Shown piece by piece: positions 29,084-42,358 of a DNA stretch of 64,000 bases. This DNA comes from Syngnathus acus (taxonomy: Eukaryota > Chordata > Actinopteri > Syngnathiformes > Syngnathidae). The translations under genes were made by a program, and so were the position numbers. A model generated the notes under the pieces. The model searched no databases and was not told the DNA's origin. It saw nothing but the letters and a program-made list of their open reading frames with translations. Each line of letters begins with the position of its first letter. The stretch's first letter is position 1. Where the stretch lies: the NCBI RefSeq assembly GCF_901709675.1, contig NC_051094.1, positions 17,026,501 through 17,090,500 of the forward strand, read 5' to 3'.

Positions 29084-29212
29084 CTACATAGCATAGCTCT
29101 GCTTCCTTGCCTTTCGCTTCTTCTTTCCGCCTTTCGGAGTAGCTTTGGTCACGGCTTTCTTGGAGCCTTTCTTGGCGGCAGGTTTGGCGATGTCAGATTT
29201 GTCAGATTCCAT
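29084..29212 (-). pseudogene. Histone H2B N-terminal fragment
   Basis: The minus strand from ATG at 29212 reads 42 codons to TAG. The core AKKGSKKAVTKATPKGGKKK, then RKARKQSYA, matches the H2B N-terminal tail up to the ESYA start of the histone fold; then it stops. The rest of H2B is missing and the L2 LINE begins right there. The first ten residues (MESDKSDIAK) are not those of common H2B. It is either a truncated retrocopy or a remnant of an H2B gene or variant. Confidence 0.75.
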
Positions 29213-29415
29213 TTGGAATATTCTGACCGGATCAAGCCCATTCTGATAAAGATTTTACTACCATCGCTATTGAAAACAAATTGCCCTTACCACATATGTC
29301 TGTGTCGTCAGTATTCGCATTTCTGTTATTGCCAGAAGCTGCCACTGCATCTCCATTAGGAAGTGTTAACTCAACTGTGTTAACTGGCACGGTGGGACAC
29401 TAACAATTGTTAGCA

Positions 29416-29736
29416 CAGGGGTGTCAAACTCAGTTTTTTCACGGGCCGCATTGTAGTCATAGCTTCTTTCTGAGGGCCATTATGACTGTCAACCGAAATA
29501 AATGTATGAGCATCTCATATTATATACAGTAAAAGCTACAAAACAAACTGACAAATAACTCGTTTTCAAATCAGACGAGTAAAAACTTGTCAAATATTTA
29601 AAAAAAAGGTATTAAAAGTGAAGACAATTTGCAATTCTAGTAATGACACGGATTTGATGCACAATTTGTTTTCGCGGGCCACATAAAATGATGTGGCGGG
29701 CCGTATCTGGCCACCGGGCCTTGAGTTTGACACCTG
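29416..29736. mobile_element. hAT-type MITE (CAGGGGTGTCAAACTC)
   Basis: The termini CAGGGGTGTCAAACTCA and TGAGTTTGACACCTG are inverse. Subterminal CGGGCCGC/GCGGGCCA words are typical of fish hAT MITEs. About 320 bp with no ORF. Confidence 0.85.
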
Positions 29737-30063
29737 CGTGTTAGTATGTCTGCCTCACAGTTCAGAGGTTGTGGTTTAGATTTTGACTCGGGCCCTCCCA
29801 GTGTGGAGTTTGCATGTTCTCCCTGTGCCTGCGTGGGATTTTTCTGGGTGCTCAGGTTTCCTCCCGCATCCTAAAAACGTGCTTGGTAGGCCAATTGAGC
29901 ACTCCAAATTGTCCGTAGGTGTGAGTGTGACTGTGAATGATTGTTCGTCTATGTTGTTCGTCTGTTGGCTGGTGACCAGTTCAGGGTGCCTACTGCCTGA
30001 AGTCAGCTGGGATGGGCTCTAGCACGCCTGTGACTTTCGTGAGGAGAAGCGGTTTAGAAGATG
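29737..30063 (+). mobile_element. tRNA-derived SINE (family 2)
   Basis: The head GTTAGTATGTCTGCCTCACAG is followed by GTTTGCATGTTCTCCCTGTG, ATTGAGCACTCCAAATTGTC and GCTGGGATGGGCTCTAGCAC. The B box is weak in this copy. It directly abuts the hAT MITE. Other copies: 32864, 53055, 63181. Confidence 0.8.
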
Positions 30064-30745
30064 AAAGTTTGTTGCATGAACATGCAAGTCCTAGTCGGAT
30101 CAATATTTTAGTGCCCATGAAAACAGTACATGCGATTATAATTTTAATCCGAACTCTGATCAGATTAAAAAAAAATTATCCATCTAAACAGCCATGGTCA
30201 GAGTCGTAGTCCAACAAATCACACATGAGCCAATTCACAAAAACTAATATGCCTGAAAGGGAAGTGGGAAGAAAACATCAAATGCACATAATTTAAGTGG
30301 AGAGCAATGTCGTTAGGATGGCTGCTGGATAATATTTTGTACGACACTGCAATAACCGACTTGGATTTTATTCTACTAATGCAGAGCAGGATCCTGGTTA
30401 AAGTAAGCATAATGTTAGACTAACCTAATGCCCCACACACTAAATTAACACTAACAGTAGACAATTTAATATTGCAGTACAATATACAATCACAATACAC
30501 CACAGCACTATTTTGTGTTATATGTATATTATGTTCCAGCATCAAATTACTTGTAGTTTTATTAAAATGACACAAATTCCATGAAGTTAAAATTTTCACT
30601 AACTAGCTTAAGTTTATGTATTTTGTATCAGGAAAATGAAAAAAGTTATCGTTCCTTTATTTTATCCATTCATTTTGCAGAAATAATGAAATAACCAATG
30701 CCCACTATTAATGAAGAATTTGACCACGGGGGGGTGGGGTCAGAC
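30064..30745. other. Intergenic, nothing recognised
   Basis: AT-rich; no ORF above noise and no repeat family recognised. Confidence 0.55.
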
Positions 30746-31060
30746 TGACGGACGGATGGATGGATAGAAAGATACTTTATGGAGGGAAAATATGCATCGG
30801 CCTGTTGCATTCACACAAAACAGTCACACATTAAAAAGTAGGAAAAGACCAATAAATAAACAATAAATAACATAAAATCTAATGCAAACGACAAAGGTTC
30901 GGGCACTAATATAATATTAGGAGGTCATACTGCGTTATGCAACCTGATGGCCTGAGGAACAAACAAGCCCTTAACTTGATTCGTCCAGACAGCGGAAGGT
31001 GAATCTAATGTAGCTCCTCTGACGGGAAGAGTGGGGGTACATACAACATATGATTGTAAA
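30746..31060 (-). mobile_element. LINE 3' end
   Basis: Minus strand: a decayed ORF end with FVPQAIRLHNAV-like residues, then a 3' UTR ending in AAAGTATCTTTCTATCCATC. Typical of the Rex1/L2 group C-terminus. Confidence 0.5.
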
Positions 31061-31079
31061 GACAATTGTTGGGTTGACT

Positions 31080-31275
31080 TCCACCTTTAAGAACATTTTA
31101 GCCCTGTCAAGAGGAGATCAAAGACTGCATGCCCATATTTAAAACTCATTTGAAGACCCATTTTTATTATTTGACCTTTGACTGACTTTCGACTGTTACT
31201 GTTGTTCTGCTACTGTTTATTAATTTGTATTTCAATTTACTCATTTCAATAAATTTGTATTGTACTGTATTGTAA
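31080..31275 (+). mobile_element. L2-type LINE 3' end
   Basis: Encodes the typical L2 C-terminus (PIFKTHLKTHFYYLTFD, stop) followed by a 3' UTR and the (TACC)n run. Confidence 0.6.
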
Positions 31276-31368
31276 ATACCTACCTACCTACCTACCTACC
31301 TGACTACCTACCTACCTACCTACCTACCTACCTACCTACCTACCTACCTACCTACCTACCTACCTACC
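31276..31368. repeat. (TACC)n microsatellite
   Basis: About 23 units with one TGAC interruption. Confidence 0.95.
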
Positions 31369-31857
31369 ACTAAAATGACATTGGGGAGGGATTAATATGG
31401 ATGAGCGCTTGATGAGTGGAAATGAGAAAAACTGCCAGCAGAGGGGAGCGGTGCACCTTTTTAGATTGAAACTCACCTGTGTTTTCCAAATTCAAAGTCG
31501 GGGCAGGGCGGGTTCGTGGTCTTGGTTCCACAGCCCAGTTAACAGTCAGAGAATCTGAAACATACATTCAAACTGGGAACATACTTGGCTGTATAGCATT
31601 GGCCTTGGGCGAAATCTTGTGTCTTGAAGAACATCACTTTTCAGCAGACCCTAAGAACGGCATGTTTGGTTAACCAGCAAGCCATTTTCAACACGTTTTA
31701 GATAGGTCAATAATTTGCCAATTAAAATGACACCCACATGTGGACTGACCGGTAGATCTGAAAAAAATCAATTAAATTTACATAAGCATAGAATGATATA
31801 TGGAATGACATAGGAGATATGCATCTCTATCACAGGGTATTTTTATGAGTTAAATAA
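31369..31857. other. Intergenic, nothing recognised
   Basis: No supported feature. Confidence 0.55.
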
Positions 31858-31869
31858 ACAGACGTATGT

Positions 31870-32435
31870 CCATCCATCCATCTTCTTCCGCTTATCCGGG
31901 GTCGGGTCGCGGGGGCAGCAGCTTCAGGAGGGACTCCCAGACTTCCCTCTCCTCGGCCACTTCATCCAGCTCATCCCGGGGGATCCCAAGGTGTTCCCAG
32001 GCCAGCTGAGAGACATAGTCTCTCCAGGGCGTCCTGGGTCGTCCCCGCGGTCGCCTACCGGTGGGACATGCCCGGAACACCTCGCCAGGGAGGCGTCCAG
32101 GAGACATCCTGATGAGATGCCCGAGCCACCTCATCAGGCTCCTCTCAACGTGGAGGAGCAGCGGCTCTACTCCGAGTCTCTCCCGGATGACCGAGCTTCT
32201 CACCTATCTCTAAGGGAGAGCCCGGACACCCTGCGGAGGAAACTCATTTCGGCCGCTTGTATCCGGGATCTCGTTCTTTTGGTCACGACTCATAGCTCGT
32301 GACCATAGGTGAGGGTAGGAGCATAGATCGACCGGTAAATCGAGAGCTTTGCCTTTTCGCTCAGCTCTCTCTTTAGCACGACGGACCGGTACAGAGTCCG
32401 CATTACTGCCGACGCTGCACCGATCCGCCTGTCAT
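31870..32435 (-). mobile_element. 5'-truncated RTE/Rex3-like LINE with 12-bp target duplication
   Basis: ACAGACGTATGT is repeated exactly at 31858-31869 and 32436-32447. Minus strand: the C-terminal frame 32203-31892 (LLLHVERSLMRWLGHLIRM, RACPTGRRPRGRPRTPWRDY, LAWEHLGIPRDELDEVAEER) ends LLPPRPDPG, then a short GATG-type tail. Dead on arrival because only the C-terminal part was copied. Confidence 0.93.
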
Positions 32436-32447
32436 ACAGACGTATGT

Positions 32448-32863
32448 GTGTGTCATAAATGAAAAAATTATGATGATCTCTTGGAAATATGACGAGGACG
32501 ACAAGGTCTTAATGTGACACAGCTATCCATCCCGATGACTTGGCACCATTCACAGTGCTTTGACACTGAGAAAAAAATTGGAGGGATATTTACTGGGAAA
32601 GAAATGCTGTCTTTTTAGTAAATGTGTGTAAGTTGTACTTGCATTTTATCACTTTTTTCAAAAGTAATTACTCAAGCTACATTTGCCATAATCTATATTC
32701 TTAGAATTATACTCATTTCTACGATTAAGAATTGTAAATGGGTTTTCACTTACATAGACTTCATGCTCTTCTCTTTTTGGTAACAAGGTTTGAGAATCAA
32801 ATCATTAATCTTGGGATTTGTGATGAAGGAGGTTTCGATTGAAGGCAGTGATTTAAATATATC
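32448..32863. other. Intergenic, nothing recognised
   Basis: AT-rich; no feature. Confidence 0.55.
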
Positions 32864-33200
32864 CATCCATTCATTTTCTGAACCGTTTTTAATCATGAGG
32901 GTGGCAGGCGTGCTGGAGCCCATCCCAGCTGACTTCGGGCAGTAGGTGGGGGACACCCTGAACCGGTTGCCAGCCAATCACAGATCACACAGAGATGACC
33001 GACCACTCACACTCATACCTACGGGCAGTTCAATCGGCTTACCATGCATGTTTTTTGGATGTGAGAGGAAACTGGAATTCCCGGAAGAAACCCACGCAAG
33101 CACGGGGAGAACATGCAAACCCCACACAGGAAGGCTGGAGCCGGAATCGAGCCCGCAACCTCTGCAGTGAGGCAAACGTGCTAACCATGTTCGCCTTTGT
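32864..33200 (-). mobile_element. tRNA-derived SINE (family 2)
   Basis: The minus-strand head GGTTAGCACGTTTGCCTCACTG with B-box-like GGGCTCGATTCC is followed by the family 2 body and AGTCAGCTGGGATGGGCTCC. Confidence 0.85.
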
Positions 33201-35130
33201 TAATTAAGACTCATTAAATTCTTGAGCGATTTTCAAACAGATTGGTTAGTCACAAACCTCTTAAATCCATCTTTAAGCTCATACCATAATAAAACGCCGT
33301 TGAAAACGTCACAAAAACAAACTGTCCCATACAAAGGGACAGGTCTTAAGAAATGAAAAAGCTGTTGGGAAAGTGCTATAAATAAAGAAATGAATGAATA
33401 AAGTTCAGGGCGTACTCTGCCTTTCCCTGATGTCATTTGGGATAGCATCCACAGCATCTCTGCATATGGGCATAGATATTTTTAAGATGTACAGTAACTG
33501 CTGTAACATGCTCGTCCAACCCAAGAAGCGATCCTTTATATGTCATTTTTATTTTGTTTTTACTTGCTCTATACACAAACATGTGGGGGTAGAAGAATTT
33601 GACCCATTGCACAAACAACATGGTGAACAAAGGAAGAAAGGGAATCAACATGAGAGAGTACAGAGGCAGAAAGTAAACTGGTGTTTGACAACTGCCGATG
33701 GATGTCACTGTGGTGTTGATGATGTGCTGACAGACTCTTCCTTCTGGTTTGCTTGGTAATGACTGATTTGCATAGTTTGGTTCTTTCCTAAGAAGTGTGA
33801 GTAGTAGTCTATATTATGGTGAGAGACATTTTCACCATTATGTTAGAAAAAAACTTAGAAAAACATGAAGTAATCAATGGATTTAATTATTTAGCAAGTT
33901 ATTTTGAATAAGTACTAATGAGAGCTATACAAACTTACCATGAATGATTGCGTATGCTCTAGCAATTGAAAATACTTTTCTTGATATGTTTTACTTTTAA
34001 GTCATTTAACATTAGAAAAAGAGAAAAGTCACATAAAAAAACAAAGAAAGCAACACACATTTCCCAGAAACTCTTAAATAAAAAGACCATTCTGTGAAAA
34101 CCGAATGGCGCTGAGTAAAGTTCACGTCATCTTGATGCTTGCTGTGAAGAAAAGTGAGCTAGTAACTGTTTGAATAGAATTTACTATTTACTGGTCCTGT
34201 CAAGAGAGTACGAGGCAACATTGTTGACATTTCCCAGGCTCTTACTGTTGTGTGCACTTTCCAACAGGCAGTCACACCACAATGTGAAGCTGAAAAAAAC
34301 CATGCCTTTAATGTTCACTTCTCTACTAATATTTATTGAGCGTGGCACCTGTTATATGCAGCGACAAGCTAGAACCCTAAAATAAAAAGCAGTGGCACAG
34401 AAATCTTGTATTGGGCTATTGTATTTGTTTGACTAGAAGAATATTTGCTGTGGTTGTTTGATTAAAAAGTAACAAATCTGGTTATTAACAAGAATTTCTT
34501 ATGGTCAACAAAGTTTATTATTGGATTTGTAAATATGATTCAATATTTACAGGTAGACACGCACAATGAGAAACTACAGTAGAATGCCATGTAACAGTTC
34601 ATTAATGCAATAATAAGGTCAGATTAATGGAAATACTATTTCATCGTAGCCTATGCATGTGTAAAACGACATGATGCAATGAATCAAAATAAAAGAAACG
34701 TGGATGTGTTTGTTCAAACGTGACAGGCAAGTAACAAAATGTGCTGTACAAAAAGAGGGGTGCTTGACAAAACGGTGGTATGGTGACGAAACAGTGGGGT
34801 CATCTCATCAGAAGATGACATCTAAAGCTACGTTTCTTACGATGCCTGATAGAGCAGTGTCAGTACGTTCACAAGAAAGAGTACAGGACCCAGAACAAGA
34901 AAACACTAACCGACCAGAGGAAAGCAATGGCCTCACAACTGAGTATAATGCAGTGGATCTTAACCTTATTGGAGGTACCGGACCCCACCAGTTTCATTCA
35001 CTCTTTAGTGATTTTTTTTTCTTTCAAATTCAAGACATCAATGTTTATTACTGGTGCACAAAATGAGCTGTGCATGAACATCCCCTTGTTCAAAGAACAA
35101 AACCATCACAATGCATGAACTCAAAACAAA
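33201..35130. other. Intergenic, nearly featureless
   Basis: A decayed family 2 SINE tail may lie at 33403-33455 (TTCAGGGCGTACTCTGCC). ORFs such as 34704-35066 match nothing I know and look like chance. Confidence 0.5.
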
Positions 35131-35190
35131 TAGAATAGAATAGAATAGAATAGATCTTTATTGTCATTGTCACACATGTACAAATTACAT
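35131..35190 (-). mobile_element. Rex1-like LINE 3' tail
   Basis: AATAGAATAGAATAGATC, then TTTATTGTCATTGTCACACA, the same as the 3' end at 5440-5490. Only about 60 bp. Confidence 0.75.
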
Positions 35191-36344
35191 ACCTGCAAAT
35201 CAGTGTGACTTCTGCTGTTGCCTTTGCGAGATCAGATATGAACAATGGCATCTACTATGTCTGGACTTAGATTTATTAAGGACAAATAAAATGCGTCGTC
35301 ACGAATTTACACGATAAATCAGGTGTGTTCGGACCTCCGCAGTGGAGGCTCTGCCGAACCCCTGCCGAACCCCTGAGACCGACTCACTGAACCCCGAGGG
35401 TTCGATTGAGTTTTCATGGTTTCCATGAAAGGTAATAATACCAAAAAGAGGTCTGTTCTATGTTTACCTTACTCACTGCCCACTCGTCACTCAGCAGTCG
35501 AAATACAGAAGCAGTGTTGCACGTAGCAATACTTGGGTTACTTTGTCCTAGGTAGCAAGAATTTAATGTTCATTTCATGTAATTGAAATGATTTTTTCTC
35601 AGCAACTGACAACTCATTTCATCAGTTGGCCACAACATGCCCGCGATAAACATCAAAGAAAAAACACAGGAACTTTTGTAGTTCGACTTTGTCCTTAATA
35701 AATCTCAGTCCAGACATAGTAGATGCCATTGTACATGTACTATGTGTGGATTATCCGTGGTGTATCTTGTTTGGAGAACGATGTTCTCCTTTGCCGATCC
35801 AAGCTGACTTTCTGAGGGTGCAGCAAGGGAAAACAGTTCCAACTGACAGGATGAGGAAGTGCGCATGCATGTTTTACGGCTAATTAGGAAGTCTAAATTC
35901 CTTTTTTTGTTTTTTGCTGTAGGCGGAAAACATTGGGCTTGAAATCAAAACAATAAATATGAGACAAGATCAACAGGTTTTATTTCTTGCTGTTTGCAAC
36001 TGGACTTGTTAAACAACCAAGAATACTGCACCTTTTGTTTTAATCCATCCTTTTCTTGTGAACAAATGTATTGGAAAGAGCCACTGACACAAGGGCATCA
36101 TTAAGTTTCATGGACAGGTGGGGCTTGGCCCCCAGGATATATGATACACAAACATGACATTTTCACAATACACATTACTGTGTAAAATTTTAGTCACCAT
36201 TAGATTCAGTGTTTTTAGTCTGTTTTTAATATGATACACAAACATGGCATTTTCACGATATATATAGTATATATGTATATAGTATATATGTAATTTAAGA
36301 ACGTTTCCCAATATACAACTGCATGTAATATTTCATCATATACA
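35191..36344. other. Intergenic, nothing recognised
   Basis: No supported feature. Short ATATGATACACAAACATG repeats near 36140 and 36230. Confidence 0.5.
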
Positions 36345-36352
36345 GTCTATAT

Positions 36353-37679
36353 CAGGGGTGGGCAAACTTTTTGACTCGCGGGCCGAACTGGGTTCTAAAT
36401 TTGGACCGGAGGGCCGAACCAGGAGCAGATGGACGTAGTGTTTGTGTGAAGTAATATAAGCGACCTGTAAAGGTCATTGCATAAAAGATTTTGGCCTTTA
36501 GTAGGTAGTAAAGCATGGATATTCCAAACAAGTTTTTTGAAAACAAATGCATTCATTAACAGCATTAAAAAAAATAATAATAATAATCCACTAAAAAACT
36601 GCTATCAGTGATTCTCATAAAATACGACACTGTTATTATGAATAACAGTCTCCATCACTTCAGTGCCTGCAGGTCAGATTAATGAAAGATGTTTATCTTA
36701 TGAGATCACATCAAACGGCAAACATTCTGACCAAATATATCATCTTGAAGAATCGGTGAAAGCATACATCCAAATAAAGTAATCAAAATGGCAACACGGT
36801 GAGGGGTATCTGAAAATCAGAGCAGAGTTTTAACTCACAAACACCTGGTAACAGAGGTGAGGAAACGGGAAACACTTCCTTAAAGTAAGCCTTAAGAATT
36901 TTACAGGTTAAGATTAGTCGCAAACAGGTGGTGCATCGATGTCCTTGAGCATCCTGCATTGTTTGAAAATGAGAATGGTCGCTAGTTTCAATCCCTGCTA
37001 TGTGTACAAATCATATTCAAAATGCATTTTTTTACAACAAACTTGAGAGCCTCCCCTTCATTTTCAGTGGGAACAGTGTTGTTGGTCTCCCTTTTTTGCT
37101 AGTGCGTCATAGTCTGGAGTCAAATTTGTTGTGGCAATTCTTAGGAGAGATCCGAGGTGTTGGTCCGTTTACCTCGATCTGTGACGGGTTGATGTTGATG
37201 TGGCTGAACGTCACGTCGCGTACGTCGAGCCAAATTGGCCACTCTTTTTTAAACACTCGGCACTGTGTCCACCTTGCTTTTCCTTGAGCGACTCATTTTA
37301 ATAGAAGGATTCCAGGGGAAGGTTTGTGGGTGGCTTTAGCGTAAAACTGTATCTGAAAGCTCAGCGCGCGAATTACAAGAATGCTGTCGTCACAGCCCAC
37401 GCTCTAAATTCGGGACTGATACAAATAGAGCGCGAGTGCGCCATGTCCGTACTACTGAGTACGTACACGCACTTGTGAGTGTGCACCGAGCTTTCTGACA
37501 CGGCTTCCGGTAGTAAATGCGCAGGCGAGCGGTTCCCCATCTACTGGGGAAACGCAGTCATTGCATGCAAAATGACCAAAAACATTTTTTAATAATACAA
37601 TTTATTCAGGGTTGGCGGGCCGGACTAAACGGTCCCGTGGGCCGGATGTGGCCCGCGGGCCGTAGTTTGCCCACCCCAG
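36353..37679. mobile_element. hAT-type nonautonomous element with 8-bp duplication
   Basis: The left end CAGGGGTGGGCAAACTTTTT and right end TAGTTTGCCCACCCCAG are inverse. GTCTATAT is duplicated exactly at 36345-36352 and 37680-37687. Repeated CGGGCCG-type words lie inside both ends. A 95-codon frame at 37000-37287 is not a recognisable transposase. Confidence 0.93.
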
Positions 37680-37687
37680 GTCTATAT

Positions 37688-38339
37688 CATCATAGATCAT
37701 CATAGAAATCAGAGAATCTGAATAAATCTCTGCACATATGTAGCAAGACCGGAAAAAACAACATTGAATGCCTTTGGCCTTTGCATCGTTGTGTAAAGCA
37801 TGTTGCCACGTGGGTTCAAAGACTCTTTGGAAAACCATTGCCAGTTAACACATTTAATGAGTCAAAAGCAATTTTGGCCTGCACCTCTCACTCCCTTACT
37901 CGTTATTTAACTCTCAGTGACCGCTTTCATTTGGACATGAGAGGTGGCATCGACTGGGTTCTGTGGGCATTAATTAGGCCAACCAGGTGCACCAGGCTCT
38001 ACGTGGCAACTTCCCCCAGGTAGAAATTGAGCAACCAGGTGCACTGGTTGACACTGTCGGTGAATGGGGAAGGCAGACATGTACTGGTGTGTAGCGTAGA
38101 ATTGCTTAAAAAACTCAATTTCATTCACAGGTGAATTCATTGTGGGTTTCGAGTTTTTAGACAGTCTTATATGTATGACTCTACATTTAAAAGACTATTT
38201 AGGTGTTTTCACTTGTGTATTTGAAACTTTAAGTTCATGTGATTGATAAAGTCCCAGGAAGGTGAAGAACCTGTATATAGTATTAATGCATTTTTCTTGG
38301 TTTTCTTGTTTCAAGGTTTTCAACCTGTTTCTGCATATG
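37688..38339. other. Intergenic with a possible Tc1 scrap
   Basis: At 37790-37860 the frame VATWVQRLFGKPLPVNTF resembles the HTH part of the Tc1 transposase at 63488 (ITKWAQENFRKPLSVNTV). Nothing else is seen. Confidence 0.35.
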
Positions 38340-38821
38340 CGTCTTAATGGACATCAGGAGCACTGGGAGGATCATGTTCTTCGATTTCTCCAGCGCTTTT
38401 AACACCATCCAGCCATCACTGCTCAGGGTGAAAATGGAGAAGGCGGGTATGGACCAGCACCTGGCTGCATGGACAACAGACTTCCTCACCGACAGGCCGC
38501 AGTATGTGAGGTTACATCGCTGTGAGTCTGACGTGGTGCGCTGCAGCACAGGTGTCCCCCAGGGTACGGTGCTCTCTCCTTTCCTTTTCACCCTGTACAC
38601 TTCGGACTTTACCCACGACACCGCACACTGCCACATCCAGAAGTTCTCAGACGACACGGCCATTGTTGGATATGTTTCGGAGGGGAACGATCTGGAATAC
38701 AGGACGGTCATCAAGGAATTTGTCAGCTGGTGTGAGCTCAACCAGCTTCAGCTTAACGAAGGAGATGATTGTGAGCTTCGGGAGGACAGCACCCCACTTC
38801 ACTCCGGTGAACATCCAGGGA
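38340..38821 (+). pseudogene. LINE reverse transcriptase fragment (Rex1-like)
   Basis: [39 protein letters not shown] and FSDDTAIVGY give the RT palm; the usual FADD is FSDD here. A frameshift near 38755 precedes FTPVNIQG, and a (CA)n run replaces the rest. Confidence 0.87.
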
Positions 38822-38904
<83 letters not shown>

Positions 38905-38906
38905 CA
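38822..38906. repeat. (CA)n microsatellite
   Basis: About 38 CA units with one G change, directly at the end of the LINE fragment. Confidence 0.95.
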
Positions 38907-39104
38907 TTGTGTGGTAACTTAAAAAAGAAACTGTACAACAAAATTATTCGAGTCTTTGGGACTTTGAGGCCCACAACTAAGCCATCTTCCTCTCCTGGTT
39001 AGGACTGAGACAAAAAAAGGAGCAGGCTTGAAAAACTGGGAGCAAGGAAGTTGGAGTATCTCATGAGTTGACTGAATTGTTTACAACTGTTTGTGTGAAG
39101 CATA

Positions 39105-39572
39105 CGTCTTGCTGATGCGCTGGGATACATCATCACTGATGTAACCTGGGGTCACTGGGTGTTTCGGGTCTTCCAACATCAGACACCGTCACCCAGGCGA
39201 CCCGACCGGGCCAGCATTCGTCCACGGCTCAGCCCTCTTGATCCACAGCCATCTTGTGGCTTTCTGTGGCTTCAGTTGCAGACCTGATGGCCTTTCTCTT
39301 TGCCTCACTGGTGAGGCCCGGCATTGTGAGGACCTTGCAGAGTGAGCGCCCTGCAAGTCCCCAGCATCCCACCTCCAGGGTTTAACAGTAGGTCTTCCAG
39401 CCTTGGCTCATACACTCCTATACCAGCTCCTGGTACTTGGCTCGCTTCCTCTCATTTGCCTCCTCCATGCGTTCTTCCCAGGGTGTTGTGAGTTCCAGAA
39501 TGATCAATTGCTTGGTGGAATCAGAAACGATCACATCTGGCCGGAGCCGTATAGATATAATTCTTGCTGGAA
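39105..39572 (-). pseudogene. LINE remnant with PD-(D/E)xK-like endonuclease motif
   Basis: Minus strand reads IRLRPDVIVSDSTKQL, then LELTTPWEERMEEANERKRA, KYQELV, stop, ECMSQGWKTYC, stop, LEVGCWGLAGRSLCKVL. The order Arg-Pro-Asp, about 13 residues, Leu-Glu-Leu-Thr and a later Lys suits the restriction-like endonuclease at the end of some LINEs. Three stops make it dead. Family assignment is inference. Confidence 0.5.
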
Positions 39573-40896
<1,324 letters not shown>

Positions 40897-42301
40897 AAGC
40901 GAGTTTGTTCAGAAGAGAAATTCATTGTCTGTAATATGGAAGTAAAAGTAATTCTATGAACTTGTTCAGTCACCTGAAAGGACAGCATGCCAGACAATAC
41001 AACGAGAGCCAATGGCCAAAGCTGTAGTCAAAAGCAGCGATCACAACCATATGCTCCTCCAAAAAACAGCAGACCCTCACAGAAAATGTTCACTTAACTC
41101 CCGCCGTAACACAGAGGCAGGAAACAATTGAATACCATCACAGATGCAGTAACTTTTCATTTGGCGAAAAGTTCATGTCCTATTCAAATTGTTTAAAATG
41201 TTTTAAGTTATGGATTTGTCATAAAAACTGCTTGGTTTTTTTTTCCTCCCGAAAACCGGCATTCCGGGCACAAATGTGGATTGGAGATAAATACTGTGAA
41301 TTTTTTTGCAAAAAGCAATTTATGTAGCAATGTAATCTATCTCATATTTTACAAATTAAATTACTTCTAAAACACTAAACATTTAACTAAATGAAATGAG
41401 ATGATACATTTAGGGTGGTTCAAATACAACAAAACACTGCAAGTAACATAGTGTGCTGCAAGTAAAGTCAAACAAACTAATGAGAGGAAGTATAAAGTAA
41501 AGAAGGAAGGAAGCTATTTCTTCCATTGCTGAAAGGGAATGCATTCCAGTGGTTGCAGATTGTCAGCTTGGCCATGTCGAGTGTGGCCATTCTATCTGAT
41601 TAAATATTTTTGACGTCATTCAAATCAACAGATGGTGGCCAAATGGGTACTGTCCAAATCAGCATTCAACAAACAACTTTCTAATTGAGTTACAGGGTAA
41701 TGACTGATATGAGGTTTCATTGTTGAGGCTTACACTGAGTGACTCCTTCAGTAATGCATTCATTCCAGTCAAACTAATGTGTGACCGGAGGGCTGTCTCC
41801 TCCCTGCTCTGGCATGGCACCTTGCCAATTCTACCAAGTTGGTTGCTGGATTGTGCCATGCACTTAAGTGATGCAGGTGAACTCACTTCTGCCTCTCTTC
41901 CTTCCTCTCCTTGCACTCATTATTGTGTCGCAGGGTTGTCGGTGTTTTGTGATTTGGCCCAAATGAACACTATGTGCATGGAGGTCTCGTATAGGTAAGA
42001 CAACCAGCAACTTTAACATGACATTTAAGGGAGTCATACGCTTAGTGGTGCCACCGCATTTCTTTGGCAGTTAAATGGATAATACCCTATTTTAAATACA
42101 TTTGCCCTGTGGTGTATGAGTTACATTAGCTAGCACTATTGTTCAAAGTATTAAAAATCAAAATTATTCGCAGTTGTAAAATTCCGCCGGAGTTTTTATG
42201 CCAAAATAAACATGGCCTCACCTTTCAGCTTAAAAAATGTGGATACCACAGTTTCAAACTTCCTTATTAAAACTATGATGTCATCAGGAAAGCTGAGACA
42301 T
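40897..42301. other. Intergenic, nothing recognised
   Basis: 1.4 kb with no repeat family that I recognise. Frames at 41659-41998 on both strands match nothing I know. Confidence 0.5.
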
Positions 42302-42303
42302 AC

Positions 42304-42355
<52 letters not shown>
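42302..42355. repeat. (TA)n microsatellite
   Basis: Perfect TA run that serves as the insertion site of the next element; TA repeats resume at 42877. Confidence 0.95.

Positions 42356-42358
<3 letters not shown>

Noticed and set aside
41659-41998. Overlapping ORFs on both strands as a gene exon with donor GTAAGA at 41996
   Set aside because: A donor-like site and an open frame, but no recognisable protein, no partner exon and no acceptor; treated as chance.
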